NCBI GenBank assembly: GCA_031546815.1
Contig: JAVBJV010000009.1
Location: 1 to 62,328 of the forward strand
From: JAVBJV01 sp031546815
GTDB lineage: Bacteria; Pseudomonadota; Alphaproteobacteria; Acetobacterales; Acetobacteraceae
DNA: 62,328 bases
Reading direction: 5' to 3'
In this document: positions 32,761-40,843 of the stretch, one piece after another
How positions within the stretch are numbered: position 1 is the first letter of the stretch
Layout: each line of letters begins with the position of its first letter
Program-made: the position numbers and the translations under genes
Notes under the pieces: model-generated
Told to the model about the DNA's origin: nothing
Database searches by the model: none
What the model saw: the letters and a program-made list of their open reading frames with translations, nothing else

Positions 32761-33642
32761 CTATTGGCCGCCCCCGAGGCTGTGAACATAGACGGTCAGC
32801 ATCCGGATCTGGGCAGCGCTCAGACGGTTGTTGTGACCCCAGGCAGGCATGACGCCAGCACGGGCATAGGAGATCGACTGCACGATCGAAGCCTTGTCCG
32901 AACCATACAGCCAGACCTGATCGGCCAGACTTGGTGCACCAAAGTCGCGGTTGCCACGACCGGTTTCACCATGACACGAGGCGCAGTTGTCAGCGAACAG
33001 GGCCTGGCCACGTGTGGCCGCTGCCTGATCGGTTGCACGGTTGGACAGGCCAAGCACGAATTCGGCCGTGTCGTTCACCTGCGGCTGGGTCAGCACGCCA
33101 TCGGCCAGAAAACGCGGCATCTGGCTGGTGCGGGTCTGGTCGTCTTCCGGTGTGCGGATCCCGTGAGTGATCGTCTGTTCGATCGCTTCATAGGAACCAC
33201 CCCAGATCCATTCGTCGTCCGCCAGGCTGGGGAAGCCACCCGTCGATCCCTGACCGCCAGCGCCGTGACAGCCCTGGCAGGTGTTGGCGAACAGAACCTT
33301 GCCGCCGGCCAGCGTGAATTCACGCAGCTGCGGGTCGGCCATGATGGCCTGCGGGGTTGCCGCCTGAAGCCGTGCCATCATCGGCGCACGGCTGGCCGCA
33401 ACGTCGCGGACTTCCTGTTCGACACCGCTGCGAACCGTTGCCCCCAGGATCCCGTTTGTCGCACCGCCCGGCAGCGGAATGGCCGGATACAGCACAACCC
33501 ACAGGGCCGCGAAGGCGATGCTGGCGTAGAACGTCCACAGCCACCACTTGGGCATGGGCGTGTCGAGTTCCTTGATCCCGTCCCACTCGTGCCCGGTGGT
33601 TTGTGTGCCTGTAATGGCGTCTTTTTCGATTTTAGCTGGCAT
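32761..33642 (-). CDS. ccoP: cbb3 oxidase diheme cytochrome c subunit CcoP
   Basis: This 293-aa subunit has an N-terminal transmembrane helix (WWLWTFYASIAFAALWVVL) and two cytochrome c domains with heme motifs CQGCH and CASCH. It passes electrons from soluble cytochrome c to CcoO. GHEWDGIKELDTPMPKWW near the N-terminus is the standard CcoP opening. It starts 9 bp after the ccoQ stop and is followed by ccoG. Confidence 0.95.
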   Translation of the reverse strand: MPAKIEKDAITGTQTTGHEWDGIKELDTPMPKWWLWTFYASIAFAALWVVLYPAIPLPGGATNGILGATVRSGVEQEVRDVAASRAPMMARLQAATPQAIMADPQLREFTLAGGKVLFANTCQGCHGAGGQGSTGGFPSLADDEWIWGGSYEAIEQTITHGIRTPEDDQTRTSQMPRFLADGVLTQPQVNDTAEFVLGLSNRATDQAAATRGQALFADNCASCHGETGRGNRDFGAPSLADQVWLYGSDKASIVQSISYARAGVMPAWGHNNRLSAAQIRMLTVYVHSLGGGQ

Positions 33643-33651
33643 GGTGATGCC

Positions 33652-33804
33652 TCAATCCTTTTCGAGTGGCAGCTCGGCGAGGCGTTTCATTTCCTCGCTT
33701 CTGCTCGGCCACAGCGCCCAAGCGACGATCCCGATGAAAAGCAGAACGGACCAGACGACCCAGAGCTGCTTCAGAAGGGGGTAGTGTTGAATGAGCGTGT
33801 CCAT
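33652..33804 (-). CDS. ccoQ: cbb3 oxidase subunit CcoQ
   Basis: This complete 50-aa frame has one transmembrane helix (QLWVVWSVLLFIGIVAWAL) followed by a charged tail (PSRSEEMKRLAELPLEKD). Position between ccoO and ccoP, size and the W-P-S/K pattern after the helix identify CcoQ, which stabilises the oxidase. The gene is shorter than usual search limits and was read directly from the gap between ccoO and ccoP. Confidence 0.9.
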   Translation of the reverse strand: MDTLIQHYPLLKQLWVVWSVLLFIGIVAWALWPSRSEEMKRLAELPLEKD

Positions 33805-33819
33805 GACGAATACCCGTTC

Positions 33820-34545
33820 TTACCTGTGATACGCGGGCGGTGTGACATCGCGGAACTGGACCTGATTGCCCAGCGCCTGCAGATACGCCACCAGCGCGTC
33901 CATTTCTGTGACAACCTTCGGGTCGTGCCCATCCCAGTTGGCCTGTTGGGCGTTGGGATAGCGGGCAGCGACGGCAGTCCAGTCAGCGTCCGGGTTCGCC
34001 TGGGCTTCCAGGTCTGCTCGGGCGTTGGCAATTGCGGCATCCGTGTAGGGAACGCCTTCCATCTGCAGCACCCGCAGGTGCTGCGCAATGTCGGCGTACT
34101 GCAGCGGACGGTTCATAAACCGATAGGACGGCATGACACTTTCCGGCACCTGCTCGCGCGGGTTGTTCAGATGCGAGACATGCCAGGCGTTGGAGTAACG
34201 CCCACCCACACGCGCCAGGTCGGGGCCGTTACGCTTGGACCCCCACTGGAACGGATGGTCGTACTGGCTTTCCGCCGCCAGCGAGTAGTGGCCGTAACGT
34301 TCCAGTTCATCGCGGAACGGACGGATCTGCTGGCTGTGGCAGGTGTAGCAACCCTCACGGACATAGATGTTAAAGCCCATCTGTTCCAGCGGCGTGCGCG
34401 GGCGCATGCCTTCGACTGGCTCGATCGTGGATTCCAGCGAGAACAGTGGAACGATCTGTACCAGACCGCCGATGCTGACCGTGATCAGCGACAGCACGGC
34501 CATGAGGATAACGTTCTTCTCGATGATCGCATGTTTGAACGCCAT
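33820..34545 (-). CDS. ccoO: cbb3 oxidase monoheme cytochrome c subunit CcoO
   Basis: This 241-aa subunit has one N-terminal helix (VILMAVLSLITVSIGGLVQI) and one heme c site CYTCH. The family segments YVREGCYTCHSQQIRP, FQWGSKRNGPDLARVGGRYS and HLNNPREQVPESVMPSY are intact, including the probable axial Met. The start is the ATG at 34545 with AGGGG upstream; an apparent extension to 34569 begins in the ccoN stop region. The end of ccoN overlaps the CcoO leader. Confidence 0.94.
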   Translation of the reverse strand: MAFKHAIIEKNVILMAVLSLITVSIGGLVQIVPLFSLESTIEPVEGMRPRTPLEQMGFNIYVREGCYTCHSQQIRPFRDELERYGHYSLAAESQYDHPFQWGSKRNGPDLARVGGRYSNAWHVSHLNNPREQVPESVMPSYRFMNRPLQYADIAQHLRVLQMEGVPYTDAAIANARADLEAQANPDADWTAVAARYPNAQQANWDGHDPKVVTEMDALVAYLQALGNQVQFRDVTPPAYHR

Positions 34546-34558
34546 GATTTCGTACCCC

Positions 34559-36034
34559 TCAGGCCGCAACCGCAGCCGAGCCTTCGCGCACGGTGCGCGG
34601 GGCGACGGATGTGATTGTCTTGTAAAGATTCCAGCACATGATCAGCGCACCAACCAGGAACAGCACCCCACCCATCATGCGGATGACGTAGAACGGATGC
34701 ATGGCCACGACGGTTTCGATGAACGAATACTGCAGGAAGTTCAGCGAGTCATATGTGCGCCACATCAGACCCTGCATGATACCCGACACCCACATCGCGG
34801 TGATGTAGAGCACGATACCAAGCGTTGCGATCCAGAAGTGCCATGACACCAGACGTGTGCTGTAGAGGCGTTCGCGGTTCCACAGCACCGGCACCAGCCA
34901 GTAGATGGCACCGAAGATGATGAACCCGTTCCAGCCCAATGCACCTGCGTGCACGTGACCGATGGTCCAGTCGGTGTAATGTGACAGCGAGTTCACAGCC
35001 TTGATCGACATGACCGGGCCTTCGAACGTTGCCATCGCGTAGAACGCCACGGCCGTCACGCTGAAGCGCAGTGCCGGGTCTGTGCGCAGCTTGTCCCACG
35101 CGCCCGACAGGGTCATCAGACCGTTGATCATCCCACCCCAGGACGGCATCCACAGCATGATGCTGAAGACCATGCCCAGTGTCTGGGTCCATTCCGGCAG
35201 AGCGGTGTAGTGCAGGTGATGCGGACCGGCCCAGATATACAGGAAGATCAGCGACCAGAAGTGCACGATCGACAGGCGATACGAGTAAACCGGACGATTG
35301 GCCTGCTTGGGGATGAAGTAGTACATCATGCCCAGGAAGCCCGCGGTCAGGAAGAAGCCCACCGCGTTGTGGCCGTACCACCACTGGATCATCGCGGACT
35401 GCACGCCCGAGGCAACTTCATAGGACTTGCCCGAGACGCCGACCGGAATGGCAATGTTATTGCCGATATGCAGCATGGCGATGGTGATGATGAAGCTGAG
35501 ATAGAACCAGTTCGCCACATAAATGTGCGGTTCTTCACGCTTGAACAGCGTGCCAGCGAAGATCACCAGATAAGCAACCCAGACAACGGTCAGCCACAGG
35601 TCGACGAACCATTCCGGTTCGGCATATTCTTTGCCCTGCGTGCTGCCCATTAGGTAGCCGAGGGCGGCCATCACGATGAAGAAGTTATAGCCCCAGAACA
35701 GGAACCACGCGGCAGGCTTGCCGCCGAACAGGCGGGCCTTGCACGTGCGCTGCACGATGTAGAGCGAGGTTCCGATCAGGGCGTTGCCGCCGAATGCGAA
35801 GATCACGGCACTGGTGTGCGCTGGGCGTACACGGCCGAATGTAAACCATTCCAGCCCCAGATCGAGGGCGTGTGGAAAGGCGAGTTCTGCAGCGACGAAA
35901 ATGCCGAGTACAAACCCGGCGACGCCCCAGAACATGGTGGCAATTGTGAAAGCGCGGATGGCGTCTTCAACGTAACGTGGCGTTGCGCGTGCCACAGCTA
36001 CAGGATGAAACGCGTCGGCAGTTGTTGCGGACAT
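34559..36034 (-). CDS. ccoN: cbb3 cytochrome c oxidase catalytic subunit CcoN
   Basis: This 491-aa heme-copper oxidase subunit I of the C type reduces oxygen with high affinity. It has about 12 helices, with conserved His ligands in the GYNFFIVMAALGYLMG region, IQWWYGHNAVGFFLTAGFLG, WAGPHHLHYTALPEW (copper-site His pair) and TIGHVHAGALGWNGF. The ATG at 36034 has GAGG upstream and is preferred to a start at 36064. A perfect FNR/FixK box lies 57 bp upstream, fitting induction under low oxygen. Confidence 0.96.
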   Translation of the reverse strand: MSATTADAFHPVAVARATPRYVEDAIRAFTIATMFWGVAGFVLGIFVAAELAFPHALDLGLEWFTFGRVRPAHTSAVIFAFGGNALIGTSLYIVQRTCKARLFGGKPAAWFLFWGYNFFIVMAALGYLMGSTQGKEYAEPEWFVDLWLTVVWVAYLVIFAGTLFKREEPHIYVANWFYLSFIITIAMLHIGNNIAIPVGVSGKSYEVASGVQSAMIQWWYGHNAVGFFLTAGFLGMMYYFIPKQANRPVYSYRLSIVHFWSLIFLYIWAGPHHLHYTALPEWTQTLGMVFSIMLWMPSWGGMINGLMTLSGAWDKLRTDPALRFSVTAVAFYAMATFEGPVMSIKAVNSLSHYTDWTIGHVHAGALGWNGFIIFGAIYWLVPVLWNRERLYSTRLVSWHFWIATLGIVLYITAMWVSGIMQGLMWRTYDSLNFLQYSFIETVVAMHPFYVIRMMGGVLFLVGALIMCWNLYKTITSVAPRTVREGSAAVAA

Positions 36035-36090
36035 GGTTCTAGCCTCAGGAAAAGTCACGAACAAAAGTCACTCATGACCGCATTCGTGCA

Positions 36091-36104
36091 TTGATACCGA
36101 TCAA
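36091..36104. promoter_or_regulatory. FNR/FixK box (TTGAT-N4-ATCAA) upstream of ccoN
   Basis: TTGATACCGATCAA is a perfect palindrome matching the FNR/FixK/Anr consensus. It lies 57 bp from the ccoN start and 51 bp from the start of the divergent DUF2189-type gene, so it could activate one or both under oxygen limitation. Confidence 0.85.
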
Positions 36105-36154
36105 TCTGGTCAGCATGATATAGCAATTGAAACAGAAGCGTCAGGGGGGTAGCG

Positions 36155-36964
36155 ATGGCCGTAGAGACCATTAATTCCGAAAAGCTGATTGCCTTGACCC
36201 CGCGGCAAGTGCCGGTTGACAGGCCTTGGGTGTGGCTGTCGGCCGGGTGGCGTGATTTGTGGAAAAAACCATCTGTATCAATTACATACGGGGCGGTTTT
36301 TGCGGCGCTGGGCTGGTTGCTGATCTGGTTGCTGCTGGATGCCGAACATCTGTGGCTGGTTTTCCCGCTGACATCCGGATTTTTCATTGTTGCTCCAGTT
36401 CTGGCAGTCGGTTTGTATGAAACGAGTCGCAGGCTGGAAGTCGGCAAGAAAATTTCGCTGCTGCAAGCCATGAATGCGTGGCGTAACAATGCCGCGCAAA
36501 TCGGCCTGATCGGGGTGTTTCTGCTAGTCCTGCATCTGTTCTGGATAAGGCTGGCCCAGTTGTTATTACCACTTTTCTACACAAATGGGTTCGGCCCCGA
36601 TTTTTCCGAGATGGGAACGACCCTTTTGCAGGGTAGTGGATTACTCCCGTTCGTCATTACCGGAACGTTGGTTGGTGGGCTTCTGGCGGCGATTGCCTTC
36701 GCCTGTTGCGCTTTTGCCATACCCATTTTGCTCGATAACCCGGAAATGTCGGCAGCTCAGGCGATGATTACGAGTCTGCGGGCCGTGCAGGCGAATCCGC
36801 AGACGATGGTTTTCTGGGCCGCGCTGATCGTCATATCGGTGGGGACGGGGCTTGTTCTGATGCTGTTCGGGCTGGTCGTTCTTCTGCCCCTGGTCGGGCA
36901 CGCAACGTGGCACGCCTATCGGGACATTTTCCGCAGCGGGGAGCCGGTTATCCGCCCAGCATGA
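36155..36964 (+). CDS. DUF2189-type polytopic membrane protein
   Basis: This 269-aa protein has about six hydrophobic helices after a polar N-terminus. DRPWVWLSAGWRDLWKKPSVS followed by ITYGAVFAALGWLLIWLLL, and GLYETSRRLEVGKKISL, resemble the DUF2189 family, members of which often lie beside cbb3 oxidase genes. AGGGGGG precedes the ATG. It is divergent from ccoN with an FNR box between, and its 3' end overlaps the convergent transporter gene by 17 bp. The function is not known; a role in oxidase assembly or heme/copper handling is only inferred. Confidence 0.75.
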   Translation: MAVETINSEKLIALTPRQVPVDRPWVWLSAGWRDLWKKPSVSITYGAVFAALGWLLIWLLLDAEHLWLVFPLTSGFFIVAPVLAVGLYETSRRLEVGKKISLLQAMNAWRNNAAQIGLIGVFLLVLHLFWIRLAQLLLPLFYTNGFGPDFSEMGTTLLQGSGLLPFVITGTLVGGLLAAIAFACCAFAIPILLDNPEMSAAQAMITSLRAVQANPQTMVFWAALIVISVGTGLVLMLFGLVVLLPLVGHATWHAYRDIFRSGEPVIRPA

Positions 36965-37697
36965 TCCTGACGGCCAATCCGGTCAGGATGACGGCGTTCA
37001 GCCCGAACAGGAACGGGCGCAGCTTTTCGGCCAGCGGGCCAGCCTGCCGGCCGAAAAAACGCCCGATGATCGCCAGCAGGATCAGCGCCGGCACGGTGCC
37101 GAGGGCAAAGGCTGCCATGCTGATCGCCCCGGCCAGCGCACTGCCCGAGGCCCCCGCTGCGGCCAGTGCGCCATAAATCATCCCACAGGGCAGGGCGCTG
37201 AGCATTACCCCCAGCAGGACCCCACGCAGCACACCTGGGGTGCCGATCAGCCCCTTGATGCGCGCCGACAGTGCCTGTGGCACTCCGCCGAGCCTGAAAA
37301 GCCGTATCCGCCCGAGGGCCGGAACCGCCTGTGCCGCCAGAAGAAAAGCCGCCAGCAGCAGCAACAGGGCAAAAGGCAGTCTGAAATTGGCTGCCAGCAC
37401 CAGCAGGGAGCCGGAAAAACCCGCTATGGCGCCCAGCACCGAATATCCCAGCAGACGGCCGAGGTGATACGGCAGCAACAATGCAACGGGCGCCTGTTGC
37501 AGGTTCCGCAGGCAGATGCCGTTTGCACGCGCTGAATCGGCTTGCGCCAGAACGAACGGGCCGCACATGGTGGCGCAATGCGCGAACCCGCCCGCCAAGC
37601 CGACCAGAAACAGGCTGAACGCCAGAGCCGCCAGTCCGCCGGGCCCCAGAGCCGTTAAATCGTGCAGGCACGAAAGCACGTGATGTTTCGCTTTCAC
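36948..37697 (-). CDS. TauE/SafE-like (COG2836) membrane protein
   Basis: This protein of about 249 aa has six or more helices. Cys-containing motifs GFAHCATMCGPF near the N-terminus and LPCGMIYGAL in the middle match the DsbD-like/SafE family that is commonly encoded beside ccoGHIS and is thought to move metal or reducing power for oxidase assembly. The start is uncertain: GTG at 37697 or 37679 are the candidates, as the longer frame to 37856 reads through the divergent gene. It sits on the opposite side of the DUF2189 gene from ccoN. Confidence 0.75.
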   Translation of the reverse strand: MKAKHHVLSCLHDLTALGPGGLAALAFSLFLVGLAGGFAHCATMCGPFVLAQADSARANGICLRNLQQAPVALLLPYHLGRLLGYSVLGAIAGFSGSLLVLAANFRLPFALLLLLAAFLLAAQAVPALGRIRLFRLGGVPQALSARIKGLIGTPGVLRGVLLGVMLSALPCGMIYGALAAAGASGSALAGAISMAAFALGTVPALILLAIIGRFFGRQAGPLAEKLRPFLFGLNAVILTGLAVRIMLGG

Positions 37698-37801
37698 TGA
37701 TGCAGGCCCGGTATTTACCCGGCCGCGTAATGAGACTTCTATACCCCGAGGCAACGTTGTTTTGCTATAACCCGCTTGAAGCGGCATCGATGGGGGCAGG
37801 G

Positions 37802-38221
37802 ATGCGCAGACTGTCGCAGAGCATGCTTGGGGCGTTACTGAACGCCAATATCGCATACTACGATGCCATCAACACGGCGGATATAGACGCCCTGCGACTG
37901 ATGTTTTCGCCCACATATCCGGTTTCCTGCATCCATTCCGGCGCACATCCGGTATTCGGGCTGGAGCTGATTGTCGCCACATACGAGCGCATGTTCGAGC
38001 ACCCAGGGCTGCCCCGGCTGCTGGTGAAGGAGCCTTTGGCGCAGATTTACGGGGAATGCGGTGTTGTCGTCTGCCAGATAGACCTGTCGCAGATGCTGCT
38101 GACCGGCAGCAACATCTTTATGCTGGAAGACGGTATCTGGAAAATAGTCCACCACCATACAGGGCTGATCACCGACGAAGGCGATACCTCGGCCATGCTG
38201 TTCAGGCGCTATTTGAACTAG
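37802..38221 (+). CDS. NTF2/SnoaL-like domain protein
   Basis: This 139-aa protein begins at ATG 37802, preceded by GGGGGCAGGG. The alpha-helix then curved-sheet pattern (NANIAYYDAINTADIDALRLMF, then HPVFGLELIVATYERMF, ending IWKIVHHHTG) is that of an NTF2-like cone fold. Such proteins act as small enzymes or association domains, and the activity here is unknown. The stop codon TAG is made of a TA dinucleotide and the first G of repeat copy B, so the C-terminus may have been altered by the element. Confidence 0.7.
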   Translation: MRRLSQSMLGALLNANIAYYDAINTADIDALRLMFSPTYPVSCIHSGAHPVFGLELIVATYERMFEHPGLPRLLVKEPLAQIYGECGVVVCQIDLSQMLLTGSNIFMLEDGIWKIVHHHTGLITDEGDTSAMLFRRYLN

Positions 38222-38354
38222 GATCGATCGATATTCAGCCCATAAAACGGCACTTGTCTGCGCTTCCGCTGCTCACAGACGTCAAATCAGCTGCGCAACG
38301 GTTTCTCGATAAGCACCATTTTCGGCTCAATCTGAATTGAATACTGATCGGTCT
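38221..38354 (-). repeat. Dispersed structured intergenic element, copy B
   Basis: This 134-bp reverse-oriented copy matches the unit at 18594-18735. Conserved blocks are GAGCCGAAAATGGTGCTT, the GTGAGCA..GGAAGCG region, AAGTGCCGTTT and TATGGGCTGAAT. The middle has diverged and its small hairpin is weaker. The flanks are again TA on both sides (38219-38220 and 38355-38356). In the terminal stem the pair that is C-G in copy A is U-A here, a change that preserves pairing. Confidence 0.8.
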
Positions 38355-38370
38355 TAAGGGCCCCAAAACC

Positions 38371-38395
38371 AAAAAAGCGCACCAAGTGCGCTTTT
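38371..38395 (-). terminator. Terminator of the CHAP-domain gene
   Basis: On the minus strand a 10-bp stem (38386-38395 with 38373-38382) with a 3-nt loop ends in a run of six T residues. It lies 25 bp beyond the stop of the gene at 38420. Confidence 0.85.
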
Positions 38396-38419
38396 CCAGT
38401 CTGTCGGGCCGAACGGGCC

Positions 38420-39247
38420 TTAGCGGCCGCGCGTCAGATCCACACCGTTGCGGGTGGCTTCAGCCAGTTCTTCGTAGCGGAACACCCAAGGAGCTGCACC
38501 ACCCTGCTGTGCCGGAGCGGCCTGGGGGGCGGCAGCAGCGGTCCGGCTGGCTGCGGGGGCGGGCGCATTGCCACGTGTCTGTGCACCCTCGGCCGAGGCA
38601 TAGGAGAAGCCACGTTCGCCGCGCGGATAGATGAACCCGTTGATCGGATAGACCTGGCGGCCGGGCGTTCCTTCGGGGCCGTAGCTGCCGACCTGCACCG
38701 AGGTCCAGCTATTATCGGGCGACACGTCGATCACACGCATGCCGCGTGTAACGGCGCCACGCGACCAGTTGGCGTGGTCGATGCGGATTTCACGTGCGTT
38801 GACGATGCTGGTGACCACGGCGACGTGGCCCAGTCGCATGGAACCGGTCGAGCGGAACGACAGAACGCTGCCCAGTTCCGGGCGGCGGCCGCGCTGATAC
38901 ACACCCGAAGCCTGATCCCACCACGTGTGGGCGTTGCCGCGAATTTCGATGCCCGACATGCTGCGCGCAAAAGGCACGCACTGCAGGCGTCCGCCACCGT
39001 AGTTATAGGCAGTGCGACGCACATTGTTGCCCTGGCGGCGATAGCTGTTGTTGCGGGTAGCCTGCTGCTGCTGCGGGCGAACGCGCTGCGCACGGTTCTG
39101 CACCTGCGCGCGCGCCTGGCTCTGCTGCTGCCCACGGACCGAGGCCTGTGTCCGGCCCAGTGCAGTGGCGTCGGCATCCTTGCTGGGCACAACGGCCAGC
39201 AGGGACCCAAATACAAACGCTACTGCGCCCGTACTGCGAATGATCAT
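38420..39247 (-). CDS. Exported CHAP-domain (NlpC/P60-like) protein
   Basis: The 275-aa product starts at ATG 39247 with AGGAG 8 nt upstream. A signal peptide (RSTGAVAFVFGSLLAVV) is followed by a Gln/Arg-rich low-complexity region (about 30-75) and a CHAP domain (about 85-200) with the catalytic Cys in LQCVPFAR and His in LGHVAVV; a further Asn/Glu-type residue lies in DHANW. CHAP domains cleave peptidoglycan amide or peptide bonds. The tail is Ala/Pro/Gln-rich. Reading from 39331 adds an unlikely N-terminus. It stands alone with its own terminator. Confidence 0.87.
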   Translation of the reverse strand: MIIRSTGAVAFVFGSLLAVVPSKDADATALGRTQASVRGQQQSQARAQVQNRAQRVRPQQQQATRNNSYRRQGNNVRRTAYNYGGGRLQCVPFARSMSGIEIRGNAHTWWDQASGVYQRGRRPELGSVLSFRSTGSMRLGHVAVVTSIVNAREIRIDHANWSRGAVTRGMRVIDVSPDNSWTSVQVGSYGPEGTPGRQVYPINGFIYPRGERGFSYASAEGAQTRGNAPAPAASRTAAAAPQAAPAQQGGAAPWVFRYEELAEATRNGVDLTRGR

Positions 39248-39419
39248 GCAGTATGCTCCTCGGTCAAAAATAGTTAGGCGCTGATACCGAGTGTGTCCCG
39301 GATGCAGCAATCGGAAGAAATCGCATTCCACCAGATGTTGGTAAATTTTGTCATAACTGCCCCTCGAAGAAAAACTGATGTGGGATTAAAATCCCATCAA
39401 GGCATAAATGAGGCAGGGT

Positions 39420-39454
39420 AGAAAAAGGTAGGCGGAGCCGATTCCGCTCCGCCT
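39420..39454 (-). terminator. Terminator of the RidA-like gene
   Basis: On the minus strand a 9-bp stem (AGGCGGAGC with GCTCCGCCT, 7-nt loop) is followed by ACCTTTTTC. It lies about 30 bp beyond the stop codon at 39485. Confidence 0.75.
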
Positions 39455-39484
39455 GTCTGTAAGTGGTGAATACTTTTACGCCAG

Positions 39485-39835
39485 TTATTTGCAAGCCGTA
39501 ATCATGATTTCGACCAACAGGCGCGGGTCGGCCATATTCGCTTCCACGCATGCACGTACGGGCGCACCGCCGGCGGGCAGCCAGTCGATCCACAGTTCGT
39601 TCATCGCATCGCGATCGCGAATGTCCTTCAGCCATATCTGCGCCTGCAGCAGACGGGTCTTGTCGGTGCCGTGGATTTCCAGCGCTTCGTCGATCTTCGC
39701 GAGGACCTGCTTTGTCTGTCCCTTCACATCCTGGCTCAGATCGTCTGCGGTAACGCCGGGCAGATAAACGAAGCCGTGATACTCAACGGCCTTGGACAGG
39801 ATTTTTCCCGCATCAGTGCGAATAATCTTGCTCAT
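39485..39835 (-). CDS. RidA-family (YjgF/YER057c/UK114) protein
   Basis: This 116-aa protein has the RidA fold signature: QVLAKIDEALEIHGTDKTRLLQ followed by APVRACVEANMADPRLLVEIMITA, with the conserved Arg before the cysteine loop. RidA enzymes deaminate reactive enamine/imine intermediates from PLP enzymes. It is translated from an ATG with AAGGG upstream and lies 25 bp after an oxidoreductase gene on the same strand, suggesting a joint catabolic unit with that gene. Several subfamilies differ in activity, so the substrate is open. Confidence 0.85.
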   Translation of the reverse strand: MSKIIRTDAGKILSKAVEYHGFVYLPGVTADDLSQDVKGQTKQVLAKIDEALEIHGTDKTRLLQAQIWLKDIRDRDAMNELWIDWLPAGGAPVRACVEANMADPRLLVEIMITACK

Positions 39836-39860
39836 GATTTTCCCTTGTAGGTGCTGATTT

Positions 39861-40841
39861 TCAGAGAACAGGTTTGGTGATACCGGATTTGGCCGAGGCG
39901 ATCATTGCTTCGAATACCGATGCGCTGTGTATCGCATCATCCATTGGCAATGGATAGGCAGGGCCTCCCGCAACTGCGGCGGCAAACGCTGCCAGTTCGG
40001 CGCGTTCGATGTTGACCGGCGGGAAGGTGCGGCTCCAGCCTTCGCCTTCCACCGGGGTCCAGGTCAGTTTTTCGTGACCGCTGAGCTCCAGCCAGCCGTT
40101 CGACCCGAACAGCGCCAGACGCCAGCAGCGCGCCGTGGCTGCCAGAGTTGCAAACGTGCCGGTCGCGCCATTGGCAAAGCGGCACAGCATGGCGGTGGTA
40201 TCGTCAATCGTGCCTTGCAGCACACGGGCATGGCTCTGCACGGTAACATCGGCAAAGCGGCCGGCCGTGTTGATCATCATGTCGATCATGTGAATGCCCA
40301 TGCCGCCCATACCGCCCAGCGGCGATTCATCGCGATCTGCGCGCCACATACCGGGCTTGTAGTTCGATGCCCCTGGGCCGCTGAAATGCCCCTCGACATG
40401 ACACAGCGTGCCGAGCGTGCCGTCGGCGATCAGCTTCTTCATCTCGGCCACGGCGGGCAGGAAGCGGCGGTTATGGCCAAGCGCCATTACCAGCCCGGCA
40501 TCGCGACATGCCTTCACTGCGGCTTCGGCGGATGTCTTACTCAGCGTGAAGGGCTTTTCGACGAACACGTGCTTGCCCGCGCGTGCGGCCGCAATCACCT
40601 GTTCGGCATGCTGCGAATGCGGTGTGGCAAGCACGACGGCCTTGACCGACGGGTCGGCCAGAATGGCCTCGTAACTGTCCAGCAGACGGATGTTTTTTGC
40701 TTTGGCGAAGTCTTCCGCCTTGGCGCGCGTGCGCGTGCTGCCGACGATGAAACGAATCCCCGAGTCCGGCGCGTCATACACGCTGTTAACCAGCACCTGC
40801 GCCCAACGGCCGCCGATGCCGACAATGGCTGCATCCAGCAT
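39861..40841 (-). CDS. Gfo/Idh/MocA-family oxidoreductase
   Basis: This 326-aa NAD(P)-dependent enzyme has an N-terminal Rossmann fold (AAIVGIGGRWAQVLV), the EKPF motif (HVFVEKPFTLSK) with the catalytic Lys, and a C-terminal alpha/beta dehydrogenase domain with GHNRRFLP and GGMGGMGIHMID. Typical substrates are sugars, inositol or related polyols, not identifiable here. The ATG at 40841 follows AAGGA and starts 2 bp after the MFS gene stop, so it is probably co-transcribed with the exporter and RidA-like gene. A longer frame to 41171 is rejected because it lies within the MFS gene. Confidence 0.88.
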   Translation of the reverse strand: MLDAAIVGIGGRWAQVLVNSVYDAPDSGIRFIVGSTRTRAKAEDFAKAKNIRLLDSYEAILADPSVKAVVLATPHSQHAEQVIAAARAGKHVFVEKPFTLSKTSAEAAVKACRDAGLVMALGHNRRFLPAVAEMKKLIADGTLGTLCHVEGHFSGPGASNYKPGMWRADRDESPLGGMGGMGIHMIDMMINTAGRFADVTVQSHARVLQGTIDDTTAMLCRFANGATGTFATLAATARCWRLALFGSNGWLELSGHEKLTWTPVEGEGWSRTFPPVNIERAELAAFAAAVAGGPAYPLPMDDAIHSASVFEAMIASAKSGITKPVL

Positions 40842-40843
40842 TT

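Noticed and set aside
32764..34614. A 616-aa plus-strand frame across ccoP, ccoQ and ccoO
   Set aside because: It lies opposite three well-identified oxidase genes with heme motifs; no ribosome site or family signature.
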